64,000 nt of DNA from Mitsuaria sp. GD03876 (lineage in GTDB: Bacteria > Pseudomonadota > Gammaproteobacteria > Burkholderiales > Burkholderiaceae_C), in the NCBI RefSeq assembly GCF_029840635.1, contig NZ_JAOCCU010000011.1, forward strand, positions 1 through 64,000, read 5' to 3'. The notes under the pieces are model-generated. The model searched no databases and was not told the DNA's origin. It was given only the letters and a program-made list of their open reading frames with translations. The translations under genes were made by a program, and so were the position numbers. Position 1 is the first letter of the stretch, and each line of letters starts with the position of its first letter. This document shows positions 58,901-64,000 of this stretch, in pieces.

Positions 58901-61900
58901 AGCCGTTTGCGTGGTGACTTCACCGCGTTCGACATCACGCGGACGATGCAGTCGGCGAAGGTCACGCAGAGCTCGGCGGGCCAGATCATCGTCGGCGGCA
59001 CGCTGCGGGTGGAAGGCGGCGGGCGCATCGTCAACGACATGAGCCGGGTGATCGGGCGCGACGGCGTCGACATCCAGTCGGCGTCCGTCGACAACCGGAC
59101 GAAGGAGGTGACGGTCACCGGGACCGAGAAGACCTACGTGTACGTGACCTGGAACGACGGCACGGGCGTGCCCAACACCGGCTACGACTACACGACGACG
59201 GAAGTGGCCATCAATCGGCCACAGAAGCTGGTGTTGCCGGAATCGGGCGCCGGCGGGGCCGGGACGGGCACCACGCCGGGCGGCCGGCAGCTGGCGGGCG
59301 CCGTCGGCGGCGACGCGGGCGCGCAGGCGCAGCAGGCGTCGTCGTCGGGGACGGTGAACGCCGGCGCGACCGGCGCGGTCGGCGCGCTGAACGGCGTGTC
59401 GCGGCAGGCGGTCCTCGGTGGCGGCGCCGCGGGCGCGGGGCGCGCGACGACGGGCTGGCGCGCGAGTGGCGATGAAGCGCTGCAGACGCTGACGGCGCAG
59501 GACGGCACGAATGGCGCGGTGGAGGCGCAACTGCGCGTGATCGACGCCGCGGAGGCAGGCGCGCGGGTGGTGCAGGGCGAGGACGGCGCGCTGGTGCGAA
59601 CCGGCGCGCGCGCGGACCGCGTGACGGCGCAGGCGGTGCGGTCGCAGACGCTGCAGCCGCTGGACGGGCAGGGCGCGAATGTCGGCGGTCCGGGGCGCCT
59701 GACGTCGATCGGCGCGGGCGCGGCGCAGGTGGTGACGGGCACCGATGCGAACGGCCGGCTGCGGGCGACGCCGGTGTCGCTGGCGTTGCCGGGCAACAGC
59801 CTGTTCAAGCTGCGCGCGGACACGCGCTCGGGCTACCTGGTGGAGACGGATCCGCGCTTCGCCAACTACCGCGACTGGCTGTCGAGCGATTTCCTGCTGC
59901 AGGCGATGCAGCTGGATCCGGCGACGGCGCAGAAGCGCCTGGGCGACGGCTTCTACGAGCAGCGGCTGGTGCGCGAGCAGATCGGCAAGCTCACGGGCTC
60001 GACCTTCCTGAAGGGCTACGCGAGCGACGAGGAGATGTACCGCGCGCTGATGGCCAACGGCGCGAGCTTCGCGCAGGCGCACCAGCTGCGCCCGGGCGTG
60101 GCGCTGACGGCGGAGCAGATGGCGCTGCTGACGACCGACCTGGTGTGGCTGGTGGAGCAGGAGGTGACGCTGGCGGACGGCTCGACACAGCGCGTGCTGG
60201 TGCCGCAGGTGTACCTGCTGCCGCGCGACGGCGACCTGGCGGGCACGGGCGCGCTGATCGCCGGGGACCGGGTGAAGCTCGCGTTGAGCGGGACGCTGGA
60301 CAACAGCGGGGACCTGCGCGCGTCGCAGTCGCTGAGCGCGACGGCGCAGGGCATCGTCAACACGGGCAGCGTGCGCGGCACGAGCCTGGCGCTGAGCGCG
60401 AAGGAGGACCTGCGCAACCTGGGCGGCGAGCTGAGCGCGACGCAGGACCTGAGCCTGAAGGCGGGACGCGACCTGGTGATCGCCAGCACGACGGCCAGCG
60501 GGACGTCGGCGACGAGCCAGCGCACGGTGCTGGACCGCGTGGCCAGCCTGACGGCGGGCGGCGTGATGGTGCTGCAGGCGGGACAGGACGTGGTGCTGGA
60601 CGCGGCGCGGCTGAAGCAGACGGGCAGCGACGGCGGCGTGCTGGTGGATGCCGGGCGGGATCTGAAGCTGGGGACGGTGAAGACTGTGAGCAGCGATCGG
60701 GCGACGTTTGATGCGAAGAACTTCATCAACGTCAGCCAGAGCGCCGATGTCGGCAGCTCGATCCAGGCCGAAGGGGTCGTGATCCTCAAGGCGGGCCAGG
60801 ACTTGAGCGCCAAGGCGGCCCAGGTGGCCAGCGAGAAGGGCGCGGTGTCGCTGTCCGCAGGGCGGGACGTCGCGCTGCTGGCGGGGGAAACGACCGCGGG
60901 CCTCGAGCAGCAGACGTATCACACGACCAAGAGCCTCTTCTCCAAGACCACGACGAGCACCTACGACAAGGTCGATGAGAAGGGCGTGGTCGCCACGACG
61001 CTGTCGGGCGATTCCGTGACCGTGCTGGCGAAGCAGGACATCCGCCTGCAGGGCGCGCAACTGACGGCCGAAGGCAAGGCGACGCTGGACGCCGGCCGCG
61101 ACCTGCTGGTGGAGAGCGCGGAGCAAAGCCGCGACAGCACGAGCATGCGTCAGTCGGTCAAGCAATCGACGGGGCTGGGCAAGGCGGTCGGAGGTGCCCT
61201 GGTGCTGACGGGGTCACCGTTGGGCGTGAGCGCCGGCGCCGCGCTGATGGGCGGCAAGAGCGGCGCGCAAGGCCAATCGCAGAGCGTTACCGAGGCCGTG
61301 GGCAGCAGCATCAGCGCGGGCAGCGTCGTGGCGCATGCCGGACGCGACGCATCGCTGCAAGGCGCCACGGTCGTGGCCGATGGCGACGTGCTCATCCGCG
61401 CGGAGCGCAACCTGACGCTGGGCACCTCAGAGAACACGCAGGACGGCAGCAGTAGCGCCAGCAGCAAGAAGAGCGGCTTCATCGGCAGCTTCCTGCAGCC
61501 GGCGGTGGGCACGGTCAAGCAGAGCAACACCAGCGACCAGCACGGCACGACGCAGACCGGCACGCAAGTGGGAAGTCTCGGCGGCAGCGTCACGCTGCAG
61601 GCCGGTGAGCGCTACACGCAGACCGGCTCACAGGTCATGGCGCAGAAGGCGGCCGACGGCAGCGGCGGCGACATCGACATCCTGGCCAAGCAGGTCAAGA
61701 TCGACGCGGCGCAGAACACCGCCGACAGCACGCAGACCAGCAAGTTCAGCAAGACGGCGTTGGGGGGCACGGTGAGCGTGCCGTTGGTCAGCGCGGTGCA
61801 GAGCGCGATCGGCGCGGCCGAGGCCGGCGGCAAGACCAGCGACAAGCGCATGCAGGCGCTGGCCGGTATGAGCGCGGCGTTGGCGGCCAAGGATGCGGTG

Positions 61901-64000
61901 GACGCGGCGCAGACGCTGTCCAAGGGCACCGGCATCAAGGTCGGCGTGAGCCTCGGTACCTCCAAGAGCGAAAGCACGACCACCGAGCAGAGCACGACCG
62001 CGATCGGCAGCCAGGTGGCGGCACAAGGCAACGTGAGCATCCGAGCCACCGGCGGAGGAAAGGACAGCACGCTGCAGGTCGTCGGCTCCGACATCAAGGC
62101 TGATGGCAAGGCCACGCTGAAGGCCGATGGCGCGGTCAGCCTGGAGGCGGCGCAGTCGACCAGCACTCTGCACAGCACCAACAGCAGCAGCGGCGCGAGC
62201 ATCGGCGTGTCGTATGCCTTCGGCGGCACGCAGAACGGCTTCACGCTGGAGGCCTCGGCCAACAAAGGCAAGGGACGCGCGGAGGGCACCTCGGTGACCA
62301 ACACGCAGACGCATGTCGCCGGCAACGAGGTCCGGATCGAGTCCGGCGGCGACACGACGCTCAAGGGCGCGGTCGTCGAAGGCGGCAAGGTCAGCGCCAA
62401 CGTCGGCGGCAACCTCAACATCGAGAGCGTGCAGGACGGCGCCACCTACGACGCCAAGCAGCAGAGCTCGGGTGTGGGCGTGAGCCTGTGCATCCCGCCG
62501 TTCTGCTACGGCACGAGTTCGGTGAACGCCAGCGTGAGCAACGCCAAGGCCAAGGGCGACTTCACGTCGGTGACGGAGCAGAGCGGCATCGCCGCGGGCG
62601 ACGGCGGCTTCCAGCTGACGGTGAAGGGCAACACGGACCTGAAGGGCGGATCGATCACCAGCACGCAACAGGCGGTCGACGACAAGAAGAACAGCCTGGT
62701 GACAGGCTCGCTGACGCAGAGCGAGCTGCAGAACTCCGACAGCTACAAGGCCAGCGGCTACAGCGTGGGCGTGAGCCTGAGTTCGAAGGTGGGGGACCAG
62801 CCGTCGACGAAGACCGAGGAGGAAAAGAAGGGCGACGGGAAGTCCAGCACCAAGCCCGGGTTCTCACCCGGCATGGGCAGCGTGAACGGCAGCCAGGGCA
62901 GCACGACGGTCAGCGGTATCAGCGGAGCGGAAATCACGATCACCGACGAGGCCAAGCAGAAGGAGCTGACCGGGAAGGATGCGGCCACGACGGTGGCGGA
63001 GCTGAACCGCGATGTCACCACCGGCAAGGACGCCAGCGTCTCGCTGAAGAAGAGCTGGGACGGCCAGGCGCTGATGAACGAGGTGCAGACCCAGATGCAG
63101 ATCACGCAGCAGGCGCTGCCGCGGATCGCCAATGAGATTGGCACGGAGATGGGGAACATGGCCACGCGTCTGCGGGCGGAAGGTAAGGACGAGGAGGCGG
63201 CCAAGTACGACGAAGGTGGCGCGTATCGCGTGGCGGCGCATGCGGCGCTGGGAGCGCTTGGTGGTGGACTGGCCGGGGGTGTCGGCGCGGGAACATCCGC
63301 GTACGTGACGGCGGATATCGCCAAGGCCCTCAAGGGCTTGCCGGAGGCGGTCAGTGACCTCGTCACCGCGGCCGCGGCCACGGCGGTGGGTGCTGCGACG
63401 GGTGGAGCGGCGGGCGCTGCGACGGCGGGGAATCAGGTGGTGAACAACTATCTGAATCACCGCGAGGCCGCTCAACTGGAAGCCGCTCGCGAAAAGTTGC
63501 AGAAGTGCAAGGGCGACAGCCAGTGTCAACAAGAAGCCAAGCAAGAGATTGCGGCTCTGGTTGCGCTGGACAACAGCCGAAACGCCGCCCTCCAAGCTGC
63601 CTGTGTGAATCCGTCTTCCGCCGCATGCGCCAAGGAACTTTCCGGCGTTCAAGGCGCGGCTCAAAGCTATGCCGGCAAGCCTCGGCAGGTCGACATCTTT
63701 GGCGTGATCGCGAAGGAGCAAAGTGAGGCGCAGACGCTCAGCGAGATGTACGGCAACAGAGCAAGAAATGCTGGAGCGTTCAACACGATCAGCGCTGTCG
63801 GCGATGTGATCGCACAGGGAGTGGTCGACGGGCTGAAACTTGTCAAGACAGCGGTGCTCGCGACCGAGCCTCTTGGCCCGGACGGGATGCCGATTGATCG
63901 CGGAGTTGGTGGCGAACCGAATCCGGTACGGCAGCAGGCCCAAAAGGATCTTTCGGACCTGTCCAAGGGTCTGGCTACCTTCCTTTCCGCGCCCATCGAC
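49967..64000 (+). CDS. Giant CdiA/FhaB-like TpsA exoprotein (3' end beyond window)
   Basis: The frame from the ATG at 49967 stays open to base 64000, at least 4,678 codons. Residues 1-22 are the extended signal peptide region (MNRLQYRIVFNKQRGQ), followed by a hydrophobic signal cut near AFAQ (80). The TPS domain (about 85-330) has GNPWL, ILNEV and ANPAGIQVDGAGF. FHA-1 beta-helix repeats (LDNxxGxI, LxAxGxL patterns) run to about 2800. A non-repetitive segment (about 2806-3120) has a Cys pair (2931, 2936). A YP-like domain (about 3276-3417) has LPGNSLF and ETDPRFANYRDWLSSDFLL. FHA-2-type repeats run to about 4410, then an Ala/Gly-rich pretoxin region ends in VVNNYLN (4491-4497), a degenerate VENN motif. 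The toxic tip, if any, lies outside the window. It may be a CDI toxin or a filamentous adhesin. The ribosome binding site is weak, so coupling to TpsB is likely. Confidence 0.95.
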   Translation, partial: MNRLQYRIVFNKQRGQLMAVAETAVSQTKGGAGESEAPARRALAAAETVVPVSRGPPALIALAAALAMGATITLAPDAFAQVKADPNAPKNQQPTVVNSANGTVQVNIQTPSAAGVSRNTYSQFDVDKRGVILNNARTDASTQLGGYVQGNPWLAKGAARVILNEVNSSAPSQLKGYVEVAGQRAEVIIANPAGIQVDGAGFINASAAVLTTGTPRFNADGSIAGYGVQGGLIRVDGQGLDGSQADYTALLARAVELNAGLWAKDARIQTGTQVMTVEGAAAGQGAGEALAPTGERPRYALDSTALGGIYAQRITLVGTEAGLGVRQAGQVVGGQLTLRADGWLENTGTVYAQEGDAQGAPALTVQSNTGVRNAGWVASRGSADVQAPRLTGEAGSVTAAGMNPDGTLVAGGGSLSMSATQSVAQAGQLLAADRLTVHAPDIDLGGAQAQATSVSIAGGAVAAREALVIATDRLDIAGTAAVDLTRTRAQAAAITASASSLTADGATLQAGQALTLRAEGTLSTRAASLVADQLSVTAHDVDLRQGEWLSLGTGALTVRLAGALQADGARIATNASELLLAADTISAQRARVEHYGAGALTLGTGLLDLGAAQVLTNGDFRIEATQALLDRADLSAPTLAWHAGQLSHREARTRVTGTGASSVVVDGAIDNTQGRIEANSDVLSLRGASIDNNAGVLSTSGNALRVDAGTVTNRAGQILSAGRLEAGRIDGNGAGRLDLLDNTGGRIGAAEIALNAARGLNAAGTVSADGAATLTLGDWNNGDGRVEARALSLTADRLAGAGTVHARGDASIAAGTLETGGTIVAGGALSVRADRMTTAGLLAAGVRDDGTVAGSGDLTIDAAGVLRHGGSLLAGGALRVSSDALALQGSATQAGQVALTARGGALNLDHATLSAAGALAIDAAGQLVTDEARVAGAQVDLRAAAWRNVGGDVVQTSAAGTMSAQVAGQLDNAGGRIGANGRQLTIGAAALDNTRGRIAQAGGALAIDAGRIDGAGGELLAQDALAVRATGAVDLSAALTQARAIDLRVATLSHRGGDMAARDGLTLAAQSIDNDGGRLQAGQVLSLSASTLNNRDGQVNGGTVTIAADTLTNAGRGLVSAAERLTVRANAVDNEGHLQSQGALTLDATGGLANSGTITGLGAVAVTAGQLTQTAAGTIASQADLSVEVVTLQNAGTFAAGLRGDGSTGTAGDLALRATGAMRQGGSLFAAGAVSALGASLDLSGSRTQAAGIALTATAGDLSLAGAQASTPGALSLTASGRLDTTGATLTGADVAVAARQWNNTGGQVAQTGAAGQLTATIADRIDNGLGVIGAQGRALSLQAGELNNAGGRLVQTGGGDLSLRADRLGGAAGEILTEGRLTIAATGAIDLNQATTQASAIALSGASLDHRNGRMLAQGDASLSVTGALRNQSGQVSAAGALGIDAGSLENQAGQLDGRRVTLDAASLNNGAQGLIASRGDLTIRAGEWTNDGAVQSQGRADLTATGTLANTGTIHAQGDAALTAGALTQTATGIVAAQGGLTVTADGIASAGTLAAGLKTDNSLQAGGDLRLDVSGTLQQSGQLLASGALGATAAQLQLDGSKAQATRATLVANGASGQPGAIGLDRATWSIRDALSLTATGAVGSDAAAMEAGSIGMTASSWSNVAGRWLQTAPAGAFTASLGGLLDNRQGGIAANGASLSLMADRLDNGEGRIAQAGGALDVRVRQLDGAQGQLLSAGALTVTATGAVTLDRATTQGGSVHLGAASLSHDGGQLLSAGDAVLRVDGDIGNRGGRMQAAGTLDLASAGLDNTAGQLSAQTLALRAGRVDNGAGGLLGAAGTLSVEAGWLTNAGTVQSVGDATLTVAGAFDNTGMVYSQGRVTLQADQLYNAGTIAAQGAQGVTTGQLGGNGVFAAGLRPDNTLAGSGDLSLSATRSLQFGGTATAAGDLSVAGPSLQLQDAQLQARTMTLRALTGDLALDRAAVAATQSLTMSAGGDLITSRAQVSANTLRLDAQDWLNAGGRVTQLSPAGTLQATLSGDLDNRGGTIESAGAQLTLGANLVDNTSGRIAQAGGNLGLRATQWNGAQGQVLASGALDWQVTGALTATGATTQADSVRIAAGGLAHDGGQLVAAQGATLDIDGTLSNRGGTIAAGAALDVDAATLANTAGGVMQAGGAFQTRVIGTLDNQGGRLRSGGDMQLGAGALDNRGGWAGSDGQLTVSAAGAVQNQSGTLLAQQAVTIGGGSLVNQGGRIASVQGGIGLTTSGLLDNAQGSVLSAAALTVTSTGMVNQGGEMAGTTVTADARGQSFDNRGGRLLSSDAMTVRSGALNNHGGLLQSAGALTVDTAGAALTNTADAAIAAPTGMRAQGALRIDAGSVDNSAGIGGNAVTINAGSLTNRNAISGQTVALGIAGTLDNRGGQIVGAQGATATAAQLLNQGGLIYGAQLVDLRAGGTIDNRDTSGANLGIQGGAVTLRATGIDNRNGQLRADGDLRIAATQFLDNGGGVLSALAQAAIGDGGADPRASTLDLRNGGGKIWGGTGVTASAAGLNGGGEIASGGALNLTLVGGLTNGAGTLLQSRGDLSLTLGGDFINQGVLRANGALSVDARNIDNQASGELSSADTRLTTSGTLSNRGLIDGDRVRIDAGQVLNLGSGRIYGSDLTITGGQLTNGAEGGQSAVIASRGAMAVAMTGAVANTAQSMIYADGDLSLRAGSLLNENATIEASRLLQLDVTGAVRNASVHDGADSLPQDPAAPRVLASKSFISSGGDMRITAGQVVNSGATIEARGDLLLQSADIQNLNPYLKWALVNGETTTGWEFQAPGSTTRYKPEDIRVLWAVTFYNGSWGSEWGSPAQNSLEPFVYEFHPKSKSWSQDTYNRKMLLPSVRYPNEVFGRYLGGLGGDTDGSAYRGFEVKASGDHPYRDCTPDGCTDTTITGAHYPASDRIWSDFGVTPGDDAGLDAALQAFYDDTNSRLRGDFTAFDITRTMQSAKVTQSSAGQIIVGGTLRVEGGGRIVNDMSRVIGRDGVDIQSASVDNRTKEVTVTGTEKTYVYVTWNDGTGVPNTGYDYTTTEVAINRPQKLVLPESGAGGAGTGTTPGGRQLAGAVGGDAGAQAQQASSSGTVNAGATGAVGALNGVSRQAVLGGGAAGAGRATTGWRASGDEALQTLTAQDGTNGAVEAQLRVIDAAEAGARVVQGEDGALVRTGARADRVTAQAVRSQTLQPLDGQGANVGGPGRLTSIGAGAAQVVTGTDANGRLRATPVSLALPGNSLFKLRADTRSGYLVETDPRFANYRDWLSSDFLLQAMQLDPATAQKRLGDGFYEQRLVREQIGKLTGSTFLKGYASDEEMYRALMANGASFAQAHQLRPGVALTAEQMALLTTDLVWLVEQEVTLADGSTQRVLVPQVYLLPRDGDLAGTGALIAGDRVKLALSGTLDNSGDLRASQSLSATAQGIVNTGSVRGTSLALSAKEDLRNLGGELSATQDLSLKAGRDLVIASTTASGTSATSQRTVLDRVASLTAGGVMVLQAGQDVVLDAARLKQTGSDGGVLVDAGRDLKLGTVKTVSSDRATFDAKNFINVSQSADVGSSIQAEGVVILKAGQDLSAKAAQVASEKGAVSLSAGRDVALLAGETTAGLEQQTYHTTKSLFSKTTTSTYDKVDEKGVVATTLSGDSVTVLAKQDIRLQGAQLTAEGKATLDAGRDLLVESAEQSRDSTSMRQSVKQSTGLGKAVGGALVLTGSPLGVSAGAALMGGKSGAQGQSQSVTEAVGSSISAGSVVAHAGRDASLQGATVVADGDVLIRAERNLTLGTSENTQDGSSSASSKKSGFIGSFLQPAVGTVKQSNTSDQHGTTQTGTQVGSLGGSVTLQAGERYTQTGSQVMAQKAADGSGGDIDILAKQVKIDAAQNTADSTQTSKFSKTALGGTVSVPLVSAVQSAIGAAEAGGKTSDKRMQALAGMSAALAAKDAVDAAQTLSKGTGIKVGVSLGTSKSESTTTEQSTTAIGSQVAAQGNVSIRATGGGKDSTLQVVGSDIKADGKATLKADGAVSLEAAQSTSTLHSTNSSSGASIGVSYAFGGTQNGFTLEASANKGKGRAEGTSVTNTQTHVAGNEVRIESGGDTTLKGAVVEGGKVSANVGGNLNIESVQDGATYDAKQQSSGVGVSLCIPPFCYGTSSVNASVSNAKAKGDFTSVTEQSGIAAGDGGFQLTVKGNTDLKGGSITSTQQAVDDKKNSLVTGSLTQSELQNSDSYKASGYSVGVSLSSKVGDQPSTKTEEEKKGDGKSSTKPGFSPGMGSVNGSQGSTTVSGISGAEITITDEAKQKELTGKDAATTVAELNRDVTTGKDASVSLKKSWDGQALMNEVQTQMQITQQALPRIANEIGTEMGNMATRLRAEGKDEEAAKYDEGGAYRVAAHAALGALGGGLAGGVGAGTSAYVTADIAKALKGLPEAVSDLVTAAAATAVGAATGGAAGAATAGNQVVNNYLNHREAAQLEAAREKLQKCKGDSQCQQEAKQEIAALVALDNSRNAALQAACVNPSSAACAKELSGVQGAAQSYAGKPRQVDIFGVIAKEQSEAQTLSEMYGNRARNAGAFNTISAVGDVIAQGVVDGLKLVKTAVLATEPLGPDGMPIDRGVGGEPNPVRQQAQKDLSDLSKGLATFLSAPID

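Noticed and set aside
47822-61165. Two giant minus-strand open frames (2,031 and 2,403 codons) opposite tpsB/tpsA
   Set aside because: They are antisense to a clearly homologous coding frame, are made of Arg/His/Gln/Ala low-complexity sequence and have no recognisable domain; GC-rich codon usage keeps the antisense frame open.
63437-64000. Calling a specific CDI toxin/immunity pair
   Set aside because: The frame reaches the window edge before the variable C-terminal tip; nothing in the window identifies toxin activity.

Overview
The window is about 69-70% GC by eye and carries almost entirely gene-dense chromosomal backbone. Gene content and order (argA-yggX, hslR-grpE-dnaK-dnaJ, dnaG-rpoD, a TctCBA transporter with TctDE, an H-NS/MvaT-like protein, HrpA) point to a betaproteobacterium of the order Burkholderiales, probably near Roseateles/Mitsuaria/Rubrivivax. 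The genus is inference. No tRNA, rRNA, CRISPR array, transposase or prophage was seen.

Layout. 1-3.6 kb: three overlapping envelope genes (GT2 polyprenyl-phosphate sugar transferase, ArnT-type transferase, YdjC/NaxD-type deacetylase) that look like a lipid A hexosamine-decoration set. 3.6-9.5 kb: an OGT-like GT41 protein, then a TonB-dependent receptor with two PepSY membrane proteins. 9.6-14.2 kb: a radical SAM protein behind a canonical LexA box, EptA behind 11-bp direct repeats, and a REC-TPR response regulator. 14.2-18.9 kb: the hslR, grpE, dnaK, dnaJ heat-shock cluster, with a near-consensus sigma-32 promoter before grpE and a hairpin between dnaK and dnaJ. 18.9-24.4 kb: TctD/TctE diverging from TctC-TctB-TctA. 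24.4-26.5 kb: ferrochelatase and a cyclase-FHA protein. 26.7-34 kb: rpoD and dnaG preceded by a GGDEF-EAL protein, with two recognisable rpoD promoters. 34-41 kb: a palindromic repeat element, H-NS-like protein, YggX, ArgA, a VOC protein and HrpA with a repeat embedded in its coding sequence. 41-47.7 kb: two coupled kinase-HDOD proteins, two lipoproteins and a DsbA-family isomerase.

47.9-64 kb is the most striking part. A cyclic-di-GMP-I (GEMM-I) riboswitch lies directly upstream of a two-partner secretion operon: TpsB, then a giant CdiA/FhaB-like TpsA that stays open for at least 4,678 codons and runs off the window. Its layout (ESPR, TPS domain, FHA-1 repeats, central domain, YP-like domain, FHA-2 repeats, degenerate VENN pretoxin region) is that of contact-dependent inhibition proteins or giant adhesins. 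The C-terminal tip and any immunity gene lie outside the window. Together with the intact GGDEF-EAL enzyme in front of dnaG, this suggests that c-di-GMP controls display of the surface protein.

Large antisense frames opposite TpsA, dnaK, hrpA and the kinases are high-GC artefacts and were left out.
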